In this document: one piece after another, positions 23,435-32,695 of the stretch | Position numbering within the stretch: position 1 is the stretch's first letter | Layout: each line of letters opens with the position of its first letter | DNA from: an uncultured Lachnospiraceae bacterium | GTDB taxonomy: Bacteria > Bacillota > Clostridia > Lachnospirales > Lachnospiraceae | Length of the DNA stretch: 53,962 bases | Direction: 5' to 3' | Assembly (NCBI GenBank): GCA_900315055.1 | Contig: OMXP01000012.1 | Location: 1-53,962 of the forward strand | The notes under the pieces: generated by a model | The model's database searches: none | Told to the model about the DNA's origin: nothing | The model's input: only the letters and a program-made list of their open reading frames with translations | Translations under genes and position numbers: made by a program

Positions 23435-24304
23435 ATGGATCAGGAAATCATGAATACGAAAGAAGAGGAGAAGGGAAAGCGCATTGCAGTGGTGACCGGG
23501 GCGTCCAGCGGCCTTGGCCGTGAGCTTGTCCATCTCCTGGATACGACCTGGAACACAAAGATCGATGAGATCTATGTGATCGCAAGAAGACGGGAGAACC
23601 TCGAGAAGATCAGGGAAGAGACCGGCGTTCCTGTCCGGGTGCTTGCATATGATCTCACAAAGGAAGAGGACATCGAAAAGATCGAGGGGATCCTGAAGGA
23701 CGAGAGCCCCGATGTCAGGCTCCTCATCAATGCTGCGGGCTTTGGCAAGATCGGGCGCTATGACGAGATCCCGAGAGCACAGATCGACCGCATGATCGAT
23801 CTCAACTGCCGGGCTGCGGTCGACATGACCCAGATCTGCCTGCCGTACATGAGCGAGGGGAGCCGGGTGATGGAGATCTGCTCCACTGCCGCGTTCCAGC
23901 CCTTCCAGTACCTGAACGTCTATGCGGCTTCGAAGTCCTTCCTGTACCGCTATTCGAGAGCCCTTCGCGTGGAGCTTCTGCCAAAGAAGATCCTGGTGAC
24001 CGCTGTCTGCCCGTACTGGATTAAGAACACCGAGTTCATCGACACGGCAGAGCAGACGGATCCGAAGGCGGACAGAATCCGTTCCTTCCCCTTCTCGATG
24101 AAGGTGGAGGACATCGCAGTGCGCGCCCTTGCCGACACGGAGCTTGGTCTTGCGGTCTCGACCCCGGGACCTGTGTGCACGCTGCACCGCTTCTTTACAA
24201 AGCTGATCCCCGCAGACCTCATGATGGGCCTGTTCGAGGGCATCCGCAGAATTCCGCCGGCAGGAAGGAAAACCCACCAGGGATCCTATACGAGCGTCCG
24301 CTGA
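23435..24304 (+). CDS. Short-chain dehydrogenase/reductase
   Basis: 289 residues. The Rossmann motif TGASSGLG is at about 21-28, the NAAG segment reads LLINAAGFGK, and the catalytic pair is in YAASK with a serine in CSTAAF. RRREN after the second strand suggests preference for NADPH. GGAGG lies 10 bases before ATG23435. This is the classical SDR group with an extra C-terminal segment of about 50 residues. Substrate not predictable. It begins 20 bases after the NYN-LOTUS gene, so co-transcription is possible. Confidence 0.88.
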   Translation: MDQEIMNTKEEEKGKRIAVVTGASSGLGRELVHLLDTTWNTKIDEIYVIARRRENLEKIREETGVPVRVLAYDLTKEEDIEKIEGILKDESPDVRLLINAAGFGKIGRYDEIPRAQIDRMIDLNCRAAVDMTQICLPYMSEGSRVMEICSTAAFQPFQYLNVYAASKSFLYRYSRALRVELLPKKILVTAVCPYWIKNTEFIDTAEQTDPKADRIRSFPFSMKVEDIAVRALADTELGLAVSTPGPVCTLHRFFTKLIPADLMMGLFEGIRRIPPAGRKTHQGSYTSVR

Positions 24305-24331
24305 GGACGCTGGAGAAAGCAGTGAAAACGG

Positions 24332-24535
24332 TTGAAGTACTATCTGAGCCTTCCATGGCGGCTGGAAATCGTTCCGGATCCGGATGAGGGCGGGTATGCC
24401 GCGTATTATCCGGAGCTTCCCGGCTGCGTGACCGTCGGGGAGACGATGGAATCGGCCGCAGTCAATGCTGAAGATGCCAAAAGGGCATGGCTTGAGGCAG
24501 CACTGGAGGACGGGGGCCCGATTGCAGAGCCCTGA
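24332..24535 (+). CDS. HicB-like antitoxin, truncated and without partner toxin
   Basis: 67 residues from TTG24332. It begins KYYLSLPWRLEIVPDPDEGG and goes on YAAYYPELPGCVTVGETMES, the partial RNase H-like HicB fold. Related full-length proteins continue after the GG-PI-EP region into a ribbon-helix-helix segment; here the frame stops at PIAEP, so the DNA-binding half is missing. No HicA gene is adjacent. It is likely a remnant, or a stand-alone HicB_lk protein. The Shine-Dalgarno is poor. Confidence 0.7.
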   Translation: MKYYLSLPWRLEIVPDPDEGGYAAYYPELPGCVTVGETMESAAVNAEDAKRAWLEAALEDGGPIAEP

Positions 24536-24573
24536 AGATTGTTCTCCACGGAAGAAAGGAAGACTCCTGTTCC

Positions 24574-24948
24574 ATGAAACGGCCAAGCTTTGAAGTCTAT
24601 AAAAGTGCCATCTGCCACAGGGTAAAGGAGAAAGGCGATATCGATTTTCTGATTGACACGCTGGAAGGCAATGAGATCCGCACGTTTTTCGACCGGGGCT
24701 GGTATCCGGAGAGTTTCTACCTGCTGGCTATGGTGGATTATCTCAGCCGTGTGAATGGTGTATCTCTGGACAACGAGTTTGACGATCTCAGAGGATACAA
24801 ACTGGAAAAAACACTTTATCCTGCCGGGATTCTGCTGATCGCCACGGCGGAGGGCAATGACAACGCCCTGAAAAGAGCACTGAAAGAGGCGATTCCGGAA
24901 TTCCTTCACTTTAACATCGTAGAAGGAAATGTGAGGGACGTTGCCTGA
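24574..24948 (+). CDS. Unrecognised conserved-looking protein of 124 residues
   Basis: It begins MKRPSFEVYKSAICHRVKEK and continues with GDIDFLIDTL, an RTFFDRGWYPESFYLLAMVD stretch, and ends IPEFLHFNIVEGNVRDVA. Mostly helical by composition, cytosolic, no motif I can assign. AGAAAGGAAGA precedes ATG24574 by about 9-19 bases. It lies 38 bases after the truncated HicB. I have the impression that such proteins occur next to toxin-antitoxin or nucleotidyltransferase genes in Firmicutes, but I cannot support a function. Confidence 0.7.
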   Translation: MKRPSFEVYKSAICHRVKEKGDIDFLIDTLEGNEIRTFFDRGWYPESFYLLAMVDYLSRVNGVSLDNEFDDLRGYKLEKTLYPAGILLIATAEGNDNALKRALKEAIPEFLHFNIVEGNVRDVA

Positions 24949-25026
24949 GAGGAAGATCGGTCTGCTTGACAGAGATCTTCCTGCGAGCCGGTTTCTGCGT
25001 CCTGAAGATGTTTTGAAATCAAAAAA

Positions 25027-25059
25027 CGTCAGCTGTCCATGTTTCAGACAGCTGACGCT
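25027..25059. terminator. Bidirectional terminator
   Basis: CGTCAGCTGTC pairs with GACAGCTGACG, A6 before and CTTTTTT after. It serves the plus-strand unknown gene and the minus-strand yitT-like gene. Confidence 0.9.
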
Positions 25060-25063
25060 TTTT

Positions 25064-25993
25064 TCATTCCCACTTTTCCACGAATCCCTCGCCCATGGCC
25101 TCGTCCACGTCGGTGATGACGAAGAAGGCGTGGGGATCGTACTTCTTGACGACGTCCTTGATCTGCACGATATCCTTCGAGGAGCAGATGCAGACGAGGA
25201 CCACCCGGTTCTTTCCGGTGTACATGCCGCGCCCGAGGAGCCCGGTCACGCCGCGGTCGAGCTCGTCCAGAATGGTCTGTGCGATCTTCTCATTCTCATC
25301 CGAAAAGATGAGTGCCATGCGGGCCCGTTTGCCCTGGGCGATGAGAAGGTCCGCAACCTTGCCCATGATGAACACGCTGATCAGCGCGTACAGGGTGTTC
25401 TCCAGGCTGAAGACGAACAGGCCGAGGATCACGACGATGCCGTCGAGGATCTGGATGATCCAGGCGATGCTGTACTGCCGGAAGAAGTGGTGCAGGCTCT
25501 GCCCGAGAAGATCCGTTCCTCCGGAGGTTGCCCGGGCGTTTAAGAGGCACCCGGTGCCTGCACCGAACAGGATCCCGCCGAAGATTGCGGTGAGGAGCAG
25601 GTTGTCGCTGATGAGATCCTTCTCCGGCAGGAAGTAGAATTCCGCCGTCATGATAAGCCAGGAGATCGAGGTCCGGTAGATCGCGACAAACCCGTCTGTC
25701 TTCATCGCAAAGAGGAAGATCGGCAGGTTGAACAGGAGTGTCGAGAGCCAGAGGGGAAGCCGTCCGCCGGAGAGGGTCTTTGCCACGATTGAAAGACCCG
25801 AGACACCGCCGGTATCAAGACCTGCGGGATCGAACAGGTACAGGGTTGCAAGGCTCGTCAGCGTGCTGCCGGCTATGATCCAGAGCCAGTCCACCAGGCT
25901 GATGTGAAGATCCTGCCTCGTGATCCGTCTTCTGCGTGTCTTTGCTCCTGTCTTTTCAGTTTCCTTTCTGTTTTCCGTATCCGGCCCGGTCAT
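25064..25993 (-). CDS. YitT family membrane protein (DUF2179 C-terminus)
   Basis: 309 residues. A basic start of about 30 residues (RRRRITRQ) is followed by five or six membrane segments (about 32-200) with the family signature DPAGLDTGGVSGLSIVAKTL and NARATSGGTDLLGQSL. The last 95 residues are the soluble DUF2179 domain (ARMALIFSDENEKIAQTILD). The biochemical role of the family is unknown; an exporter or sensor has been proposed. It overlaps the end of the upstream alanyl-tRNA editing gene by four bases (ATGA), so it is translated from the same transcript. Confidence 0.9.
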   Translation of the reverse strand: MTGPDTENRKETEKTGAKTRRRRITRQDLHISLVDWLWIIAGSTLTSLATLYLFDPAGLDTGGVSGLSIVAKTLSGGRLPLWLSTLLFNLPIFLFAMKTDGFVAIYRTSISWLIMTAEFYFLPEKDLISDNLLLTAIFGGILFGAGTGCLLNARATSGGTDLLGQSLHHFFRQYSIAWIIQILDGIVVILGLFVFSLENTLYALISVFIMGKVADLLIAQGKRARMALIFSDENEKIAQTILDELDRGVTGLLGRGMYTGKNRVVLVCICSSKDIVQIKDVVKKYDPHAFFVITDVDEAMGEGFVEKWE

Positions 25994-27192
25994 TTGACCT
26001 CCTTCAGAGCATCAAGGATTTTTTCTTTCTCAGCCTTCACGGAGCCCGTCACCATGAGCGGCTTTCCGCCGCCGCGGGCAGAGAGGTTCTGCCGCAGCAC
26101 CTGGTTCGGCGTCCTTGCATCGTCCGAGCGGGAGCCGATGATGTAGGTGTAGCTGTCTGCGTCCGATCCGCAGAAGACACCGGCAAAGCGGTACTCTTTC
26201 TCACACAGGGCGTTGACGAACGCGCGCTGGGAGAGGTTGTTCATCGGGTCCTCGAAGACATAGAGGGCATCGTTTACGGCAAAGGCGCCTTCCGGCAGGG
26301 TGCCGCTCTGAATCTGACTCAGGCGAAGGGAGACATACTTGTCCTCCAGGGCGCGGTTCTTTTCCTTCAGCTGTGCGATCTCGCCTGCAAAGCGCTGTAC
26401 GCCGTCTGCGATCTTCTCCACCGGCGCATTGGTCAGGTGCGAGACTTCCATCGCCTGCAGCTGTTCGTTCTGGGTATAGAGCAGTGCCCGCCTGCCGCAG
26501 ACAATCGTAAGGCGCATGTTCGTCTTCGTGTGCAGAACGGAGAGGATCCGGATCAGCCCGATCTCTCCGGTGTGCCTGACATGCGGCGCGCAGCAGGCAC
26601 AGACATCGACACCCTCGATCGTCACGATCCGGACAGGCCCGTCGATTGCCTTCTTGCTGCGGTACTCCATGGAGGAGAGTTCCTTCTTCGACGGATACCG
26701 GCAGGTGATGGGGACGTTCCGGTAGACCACCTCGTTAGCCTTGAGCTCCAGATCCCGGATCTGATCGTCGTCCAGCTGTCCCGAGGTGTCGAGGGTCACG
26801 GTGTTGTCGGAGAGGCGAAAGCCCACGTTTTCATAGCCGTACATCGAGTGGAGAAGTCCGGAGAGCACGTGCTCTCCCGAGTGGTTCTGCATGTTCGAAT
26901 AGCGGTGCTCCCAGTCAAGGATTCCAAGGGCGTCCTTCCCCTCCGGGAAGGCGGACGGGTCCGTGCATTCCACCGTGTGGGTGATCACGCCGTCCTTTCC
27001 GATCTGCACATCGACGACAGGAAAGCCTGCAAGGGTTCCTCTGTCCGGTGTCTGCCCTCCCTCCTCCGGGAAGAACAGGGTCTCATCAAGGACTACGTTC
27101 AGGGCTCTGTCGTTCTTTACGGTGCAGGAGACGACCTTTGCGGTAAACTCTGTGTCATAGGGATACTCGTCATAACGTTTTACGGTCTGCAT
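25990..27192 (-). CDS. Alanyl-tRNA editing protein (AlaX-L type with DHHA1 domain)
   Basis: 400 residues from ATG27192, set by GGAGG seven bases upstream; an in-frame start 14 codons earlier is poorer. It resembles the editing half of alanyl-tRNA synthetase and frees tRNA-Ala wrongly charged with Ser or Gly. FFPEEGGQTPDRG, the zinc site NHSGEHVLSG (His-x3-His) and CACCAPHVRHTGEIG supply the metal ligands. A coiled coil (about 265-300) leads to the C-terminal DHHA1 region with SARGGGKPLMVTGS. First gene of a two-gene transcript with yitT. Confidence 0.92.
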   Translation of the reverse strand: MQTVKRYDEYPYDTEFTAKVVSCTVKNDRALNVVLDETLFFPEEGGQTPDRGTLAGFPVVDVQIGKDGVITHTVECTDPSAFPEGKDALGILDWEHRYSNMQNHSGEHVLSGLLHSMYGYENVGFRLSDNTVTLDTSGQLDDDQIRDLELKANEVVYRNVPITCRYPSKKELSSMEYRSKKAIDGPVRIVTIEGVDVCACCAPHVRHTGEIGLIRILSVLHTKTNMRLTIVCGRRALLYTQNEQLQAMEVSHLTNAPVEKIADGVQRFAGEIAQLKEKNRALEDKYVSLRLSQIQSGTLPEGAFAVNDALYVFEDPMNNLSQRAFVNALCEKEYRFAGVFCGSDADSYTYIIGSRSDDARTPNQVLRQNLSARGGGKPLMVTGSVKAEKEKILDALKEVK

Positions 27193-27242
27193 GAAAAACC
27201 TCCGAAAATCTGCCCGGCCAGGTGCCGGGGGCACATCAGGTC

Positions 27243-27271
27243 AGTATACCTTCTTCATTTTATTTTCACAA
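27243..27271 (-). promoter_or_regulatory. Promoter of the alanyl-tRNA editing gene
   Basis: Minus strand TTGTGA, 17 bases, TATACT; leader about 45 bases. Confidence 0.7.
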
Positions 27272-27290
27272 TCCGCGCCGCTTTCCCCGA

Positions 27291-27319
27291 TTGCTTTGCG
27301 CACAATTGATGCTTATAAT
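27291..27319 (+). promoter_or_regulatory. Promoter of ftsH
   Basis: TTGCTT, 17 bases, TATAAT; leader about 50 bases to TTG27378. Confidence 0.7.
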
Positions 27320-27377
27320 TATGAATCACAATGGAACCCCGGGGAGATTTCGTATTTCCCCGCAGTAAGGAGAGAAA

Positions 27378-29633
27378 TTGATCATCAGAAAACGCATTCA
27401 GAGCGCCGGGGACAATCTCGAGCGTTATCAGGATAACAACGGCAGAAACCAGGGAAACGGCGGAAACGGAAACCGCGGCAGCCGCCCGGGAAGCAGCGGG
27501 AACAACAACCACCGGCAGGACATCTTCGTCATCATGATGGCAGTCCTTGTCGTCATGCTTCTTGTCAGCGCCTTCACGCGCTCTGCCGGCTCCTCCTCGA
27601 CAAGAGAGATTGACTACACCTCCTTCGTGCAGATGGTGGAGGCAGACCAGGTCGCAAGGGTCGAGATCTCGGACACCGATATCCGGATCGCCCCGAAGCG
27701 CGACGGATATGACGACGCGGACGCACCTGTTAAGTATACGACCGGAAAGGCCGAGGATGACACGGCCCTGACGGAGCGGCTGTTAAAGCACGACGTCATC
27801 ATCGTCATGGTGGACAACAGCACGTCCAGTGCCATCGTGTCCTTCCTTCTCTATTACATCCTGCCCCTCGTTCTTGTGTGGGTGGTGCTCTGGTTTGTCT
27901 GGCGAAGAGTCGGCGCGGGCGGCGGCATGGTCGGAAACGTCGGCAAGTCCACCGCCAAGGAATATGTTCAGCGCGACACCGGCGTGACCTTTGCCGATGT
28001 GGCAGGCGAGGACGAGGCGAAGGAATCCCTCGTCGAGGTCGTCGACTTCCTGCACAACCCGCAGAAGTACTCGACGATCGGCGCAAAGCTGCCGAAGGGC
28101 GCCCTGCTTGTCGGCCCGCCCGGCACCGGCAAGACGCTGCTTGCAAAGGCCGTTGCCGGTGAGGCGCATGTGCCGTTCTTCTCGCTGACCGGCTCCGATT
28201 TCATCGAGCTCTACGTCGGCGTCGGCGCAAGCCGTGTGCGTGACCTCTTCCGCGAGGCGGAAAAGAACGCACCCTGCATCATCTTCATCGATGAGATCGA
28301 TGCCATAGGAAGAAGCCGTGACTCCAAGTACGGCGGAGGCAACGAGGAGCGCGAGCAGACCCTGAACCAGCTGCTCTCCGAGATGGACGGCTTCGAGTCC
28401 GACAAGGGCATCTTCGTCCTCGGTGCGACGAACCGCCCGGAGATCCTCGACAAGGCCCTGCTGCGTCCCGGACGCTTTGACCGCCGCATCATCGTCGACC
28501 GCCCGGACCTCAAGGGCCGTGTTGCCATCCTTCGTGTCCACGCAAAGAACGTCAAGATGGACGAGACCGTCGATCTCAACGAGATCGCCCTCGCCACATC
28601 CGGCGCCGTGGGTTCGGACCTCGCCAACATGATCAACGAGGCCGCGATCAACGCCGTCAAGAACCACCGCGAGTACGTCTCCCAGAAGGACCTGTTCGAG
28701 GCCGTGGAGCAGGTGCTCGTCGGCAAGGAGAAGAAGGACCGGGTGATGAGCCCGAAGGAGCGCCGCATCGTCTCCTATCACGAGGTCGGCCACGCGCTGA
28801 TCTCCGCGGTGCAGAAGAACGCGGAGCCTGTCCAGAAGATCACGATCGTGCCCCGCACCATGGGAGCTCTGGGCTACGTCATGCAGGTCCCCGAGGAGGA
28901 GCATTACCTCAACTCCAAGGAGGAGCTCCACGACATGATCGTCCAGCTGCTCGGCGGACGCGCGGCAGAGGAGCTCAAGTTCGAATCCGTGACGACCGGT
29001 GCCTCGAATGACATCGAGCGCGCAACGAACATCGCACGGGCAATGGTCACCCAGTACGGCATGAGCGATGAGTTCGGCGTCATGGGTCTTGCGACGATCG
29101 AGAGCCAGTACCTCGAGAACCGCGCGGCGATGAACTGCGCCGACGAGACCGCAGCAAAGGTCGATGCGGAGGTCCACAGGATCCTCGAGTCCTGCTATCA
29201 GGAGGCGAAGGAGATCCTCTCCGAGAACCTCGATGTCATGGACCAGATCGCGGACTACCTGATCCGCGAGGAGACCATCACCGGCAAGCAGTTCATGGAC
29301 ATCTACTACAAGGCAAAGGGCATCACCCCGCCGCCGGAGAAGAAGGACCAGACGCCGGGCGAGAAGTTCGCGGACGAGATCGAGCACAGGGAAAAGCCTC
29401 AGGAGGCAGCTCCGGAGGAGAAGAAGGAAGAGCCTGAGGCGCCTTCGCAGGAGACACCTTCCAGTACTTCGGAAGAGGGCAGACCGGAGGAAAAGCCGGA
29501 AGAGAAGAAGGACGACAACAGCCGTCCGGATTCGAACGGAACACCGGCCGGATCCCCGAACGGGTCCACAGGCGGATCCCCGAGGGGACGATTCTCCAAC
29601 ACACCGCTCGATGACCTGAACGGAAAGGCATGA
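27378..29633 (+). CDS. ftsH: FtsH, membrane-bound ATP-dependent zinc metalloprotease
   Basis: 751 residues from TTG27378 with AAGGAG five to six bases before it. A Gly/Asn-rich basic leader (1-45) precedes membrane segment one (about 52-68); a short outside domain and membrane segment two (about 155-175) follow. AAA domain: Walker A GPPGTGKT (246-253), Walker [12 protein letters not shown], and [20 protein letters not shown]. The protease site is His468-Glu-Val-Gly-His472. It degrades misassembled membrane proteins and some regulators. The last 125 residues are a Pro/Glu-rich tail longer than usual, ending [11 protein letters not shown]. Monocistronic: own promoter and terminator. Confidence 0.97.
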   Translation: MIIRKRIQSAGDNLERYQDNNGRNQGNGGNGNRGSRPGSSGNNNHRQDIFVIMMAVLVVMLLVSAFTRSAGSSSTREIDYTSFVQMVEADQVARVEISDTDIRIAPKRDGYDDADAPVKYTTGKAEDDTALTERLLKHDVIIVMVDNSTSSAIVSFLLYYILPLVLVWVVLWFVWRRVGAGGGMVGNVGKSTAKEYVQRDTGVTFADVAGEDEAKESLVEVVDFLHNPQKYSTIGAKLPKGALLVGPPGTGKTLLAKAVAGEAHVPFFSLTGSDFIELYVGVGASRVRDLFREAEKNAPCIIFIDEIDAIGRSRDSKYGGGNEEREQTLNQLLSEMDGFESDKGIFVLGATNRPEILDKALLRPGRFDRRIIVDRPDLKGRVAILRVHAKNVKMDETVDLNEIALATSGAVGSDLANMINEAAINAVKNHREYVSQKDLFEAVEQVLVGKEKKDRVMSPKERRIVSYHEVGHALISAVQKNAEPVQKITIVPRTMGALGYVMQVPEEEHYLNSKEELHDMIVQLLGGRAAEELKFESVTTGASNDIERATNIARAMVTQYGMSDEFGVMGLATIESQYLENRAAMNCADETAAKVDAEVHRILESCYQEAKEILSENLDVMDQIADYLIREETITGKQFMDIYYKAKGITPPPEKKDQTPGEKFADEIEHREKPQEAAPEEKKEEPEAPSQETPSSTSEEGRPEEKPEEKKDDNSRPDSNGTPAGSPNGSTGGSPRGRFSNTPLDDLNGKA

Positions 29634-29655
29634 GTTTTTGAACTGATTTACACGG

Positions 29656-29686
29656 CAGGACCGGAATGCTCCGGTCCTGTTTTTTC
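29656..29686 (+). terminator. Intrinsic terminator of ftsH
   Basis: CAGGACCGGA (29656-29665) pairs with TCCGGTCCTG (29670-29679), followed by T6. Confidence 0.92.
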
Positions 29687-29699
29687 GCCGGGGAGGATT

Positions 29700-31616
29700 A
29701 TGCGACCGGATTTTGATCTCAAGGAAGAACTGCACAAGCTGCCGAAAAAGCCCGGCGTCTACATCATGCACGACGATTCCGATGCGATCATCTACATCGG
29801 GAAGGCAAAGGTCCTGCACAACCGGGTGCGCTCGTACTTCCGCAGCAACATCGGCCGGGGACCTGCGATCGACCAGATGGTGAAGCAGATCGCCTACTTT
29901 GAGTACATCGTCACCGACTCCGAGCTCGAGGCCCTGATTCTCGAGAACAACCTCATCAAGGAGCACCGCCCGAAATACAACACGATGCTCGTCGATGACA
30001 AGACCTACCCCTACATCAAGGTGACAACCGGGGAGGACTATCCGAGAATCCTGTTCTCGAGATCGAGAAAAAAGGATAAGGCGAGGTATTTCGGCCCGTT
30101 CACGTCGGCACAGGCGGTGCGGGATACGATCGAACTCCTGAACAAGATGTACGGCCTTCGGGACTGCCGCCTGGTACTGCCGAGGGATGTGGACAAGCAA
30201 AGGCCGTGTCTGAACTACTACATGAAGCGCTGCACCGGCCCCTGCATGAGCGGGGCGGTGACGAAGGAGGAGTACGCAAAGCGGGTCGACCTTGCGATCG
30301 AGTTTCTCTCGGGGCACTATGACATCGTGATCGACGATCTGACCGCCAAGATGAACGCAGCCTCCGAGGCGCTGAACTTCGAGGAGGCGATCCACTACCG
30401 GGATCTCTTAAATTCCGTAAAGCAGGTCGCCCAGCGCCAGAAGATGTCCGAGGGCGCCGGTGAGGACAAGGACATCATCGGCATCGCAAAGGACGAGGAG
30501 AACTCCGATGCGGACGCGGTGGTGCAGGTGTTCTTCATCCGCGACGGAAGGCTCATCGGGCGGGAGCACTTCTACATGAACCACGTCGGCGGGAAGACGA
30601 CGGCGGAGATCCTGTCGGAGTTCATGCACCAGTTCTACTCGGGAACCCCGTTTATCCCGAAGACCATCATGCTCCCGGAGGACATCGAGGACCGGGAACT
30701 GTTAGAGCAGTACCTTGGCATCCGGAGAGAGGGAAAGGTCTCCATCGTCGTCCCGGTGAAGGGGCAGAAGGAAAAGCTCGTCGAGCTTGCAAAGGAGAAC
30801 GCGGCTCTCATTCTCTCAAAGGACAAGGAGAGGCTCAAGCGCGAGGAGGGCCGCACGATCGGCGCGGTGAAGGAGCTCGAAGGGATCCTGCACCTTTCGG
30901 GGATCGAGCGCATGGAAAGCTACGATATCTCGAACATCTCGGGCTTTGCGAACGTCGGCTCCATGGTGGTCTACGAGAAGGGAAAGCCGAAGAGATCCGA
31001 CTACCGGAAGTTCCGGATTCAGAGCGTCTCCGGGCCGGATGACTACGCCTGCATGAAGGAAGTCCTGACAAGGCGCTTCCGGCACGGGCTGGAGGAGAAG
31101 AAGGAGCGGCAGGAGAAGGGACTTGACGAGGAGCTCGGCTCCTTTACGAAGTTCCCGGACCTGATCCTCATGGACGGCGGCAGGGGACAGGTGAACATCT
31201 GCCTCTCGGTCCTGCACGATCTCGGGCTCTCCATCCCGGTCGCCGGCATGGTCAAGGACGATCATCACCGGACGAGAGGCCTCTACTACAACAACGTGGA
31301 GCTTCCCATCGACACCCACAGCGAGGGCTTCAAGCTGATCACGAGGGTCCAGGACGAGACGCACCGCTTTGCGATCGAGTACCACAGGTCTCTTCGCTCC
31401 AAGGCCCAGGTGCACTCAAGGCTCGACGAGATCCCGGGAATCGGGGAGACGAGAAAGAAGGCGCTGATGCGAAGCTTTGCCTCGATCGACGACATCGCGG
31501 CGGCAGACGTGGACAAACTTGCGAGCGTCCCGGAGATTCCGCAGGATGTCGCACAGAACATCTTTGATTACTTCCATCCAAAGGATGGAGAGAATGAGCC
31601 GGAGAGCGGAAACTGA
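29700..31616 (+). CDS. uvrC: UvrC, excinuclease ABC subunit C
   Basis: 638 residues. UvrC makes both incisions around a lesion held by UvrB in nucleotide excision repair. The GIY-YIG nuclease is N-terminal (KPGVYIMHDDSDAIIYIGKA), followed by a Cys-rich stretch (RPCLNYYMKRCTGPC), a UVR domain (near 205-240), the RNase H-like C-terminal nuclease with LMDGGRGQVNICLSVL, and helix-hairpin-helix motifs (LDEIPGIGETRKKALMRSF). GGGGAGG lies a few bases before ATG29700. It heads the cluster with hprK, murB, rapZ and whiA, an order common in Clostridia. Confidence 0.97.
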   Translation: MRPDFDLKEELHKLPKKPGVYIMHDDSDAIIYIGKAKVLHNRVRSYFRSNIGRGPAIDQMVKQIAYFEYIVTDSELEALILENNLIKEHRPKYNTMLVDDKTYPYIKVTTGEDYPRILFSRSRKKDKARYFGPFTSAQAVRDTIELLNKMYGLRDCRLVLPRDVDKQRPCLNYYMKRCTGPCMSGAVTKEEYAKRVDLAIEFLSGHYDIVIDDLTAKMNAASEALNFEEAIHYRDLLNSVKQVAQRQKMSEGAGEDKDIIGIAKDEENSDADAVVQVFFIRDGRLIGREHFYMNHVGGKTTAEILSEFMHQFYSGTPFIPKTIMLPEDIEDRELLEQYLGIRREGKVSIVVPVKGQKEKLVELAKENAALILSKDKERLKREEGRTIGAVKELEGILHLSGIERMESYDISNISGFANVGSMVVYEKGKPKRSDYRKFRIQSVSGPDDYACMKEVLTRRFRHGLEEKKERQEKGLDEELGSFTKFPDLILMDGGRGQVNICLSVLHDLGLSIPVAGMVKDDHHRTRGLYYNNVELPIDTHSEGFKLITRVQDETHRFAIEYHRSLRSKAQVHSRLDEIPGIGETRKKALMRSFASIDDIAAADVDKLASVPEIPQDVAQNIFDYFHPKDGENEPESGN

Positions 31617-31709
31617 AGAAAAAGACCGGACAGGATCGGAAGGAGTGCTGTTCATGCGCTTCGGCGCCTTTTCGGGAGCAGGCAAATGTACTAAAATGAT
31701 TCCATGCTG

Positions 31710-31732
31710 TACGGCGCGGGGGATGCGCCGTA
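31710..31732 (+). other. Hairpin in the hprK leader
   Basis: TACGGCGC, loop GGGGGAT, GCGCCGTA, without a T-run, directly before the AAGGGAAAGG ribosome site of hprK. A TAAAAT hexamer at 31692 could be a -10, which would put the hairpin at the start of that transcript. Confidence 0.45.
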
Positions 31733-31751
31733 AGGGAAAGGACCGGGGATT

Positions 31752-32693
31752 ATGGCATCTGTGAAACTTCGGGAGGTTATCGAAAAGGAAAAGCTCGTCA
31801 ACCTGACGCCTGAGATCGACTGCTCTCTCATCAAGATCAAGCAGCCCGACATCAACCGGCCGGGTGTGCAGCTGACGGGATATTTTGAACACTTCGACGC
31901 AAGCCGCATTCAGATCATCGGCTTCGTCGAGCACTCCTACATGCAGGGCATGAGCCATGAGAGGCGCGAGGAGATCTATGACAAGATCCTCGCGAAGAAG
32001 TCGCCCTGCTTTATCTTCTGCCGGGAGCTTGAGCCGGACGAGGAGTTTCTGGCAGCGGCAAGGCGCTACAACGTGCCGGTGCTCATGACCAAGCAGTCGA
32101 CCTCCGTCTTCATGGCGGAGCTGATCCGCTGGCTCAACGTGCGCCTCGCACCCTGCATCTCGATTCACGGCGTGCTCGTTGATGTCTACGGCGAGGGCGT
32201 TCTCATCACGGGCGAGAGCGGCATCGGAAAGTCCGAGGCTGCCCTGGAGCTCATCAAGCGCGGCCACCGTCTCGTCTCCGATGATGTCGTCGAGATCCGC
32301 AAGGTCTCCGAGGAGACCCTGGTCGGCACGGCGCCGGACATCACAAAGCACTTCATCGAGCTTCGAGGCATCGGCATCATCGACGTGAAGACCCTGTTCG
32401 GCGTGGCAAGCGTCAGGGACACCCAGAACATCGATCTCGTGATCCAGCTCGAGGAGTGGGACAAGGACAAGGAATACGACCGGCTCGGTCTTGAGGAGGA
32501 GTACACGGAGTACCTTGGCAACCGCGTGGTCTGCCACCGGATTCCCATCCGTCCCGGACGCAACCTTGCCATCATCTGCGAGGCGGCGGCCATCAACCAC
32601 CGCCAGAAGGAGATGGGCTACAATGCGGCGCAGGAGCTGTACAACCGTGTGCAGAAGGCGCTTGCAAACAAACATGAAGAGGAAGAGGACTGA
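31752..32693 (+). CDS. hprK: HPr kinase/phosphorylase
   Basis: 313 residues, standard length. It phosphorylates Ser46 of HPr or Crh with ATP or PPi and reverses the reaction with phosphate, so it senses energy state for carbon catabolite control through CcpA. Walker A GESGIGKS is at 154-161, the active-site His in SIHGV near 139, the family signature ELRGIGIIDV at 203-212. A Glu/Asp-rich tail closes it. GGGAAAGG precedes ATG31752 by about 8-15 bases. Its likely substrate, an HPr-like protein with Ser46, lies three genes downstream. Confidence 0.96.
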   Translation: MASVKLREVIEKEKLVNLTPEIDCSLIKIKQPDINRPGVQLTGYFEHFDASRIQIIGFVEHSYMQGMSHERREEIYDKILAKKSPCFIFCRELEPDEEFLAAARRYNVPVLMTKQSTSVFMAELIRWLNVRLAPCISIHGVLVDVYGEGVLITGESGIGKSEAALELIKRGHRLVSDDVVEIRKVSEETLVGTAPDITKHFIELRGIGIIDVKTLFGVASVRDTQNIDLVIQLEEWDKDKEYDRLGLEEEYTEYLGNRVVCHRIPIRPGRNLAIICEAAAINHRQKEMGYNAAQELYNRVQKALANKHEEEED

Positions 32694-32695
32694 AC

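Noticed and set aside
25936..27309. 457-codon plus-strand frame
   Set aside because: Antisense to the alanyl-tRNA editing gene, whose motifs are clear.
27783..30395. 870-codon open frame on the minus strand across ftsH and uvrC
   Set aside because: It is antisense to two certain genes, has no domain-like content and spans their terminator; long antisense frames are expected in GC-rich coding DNA.
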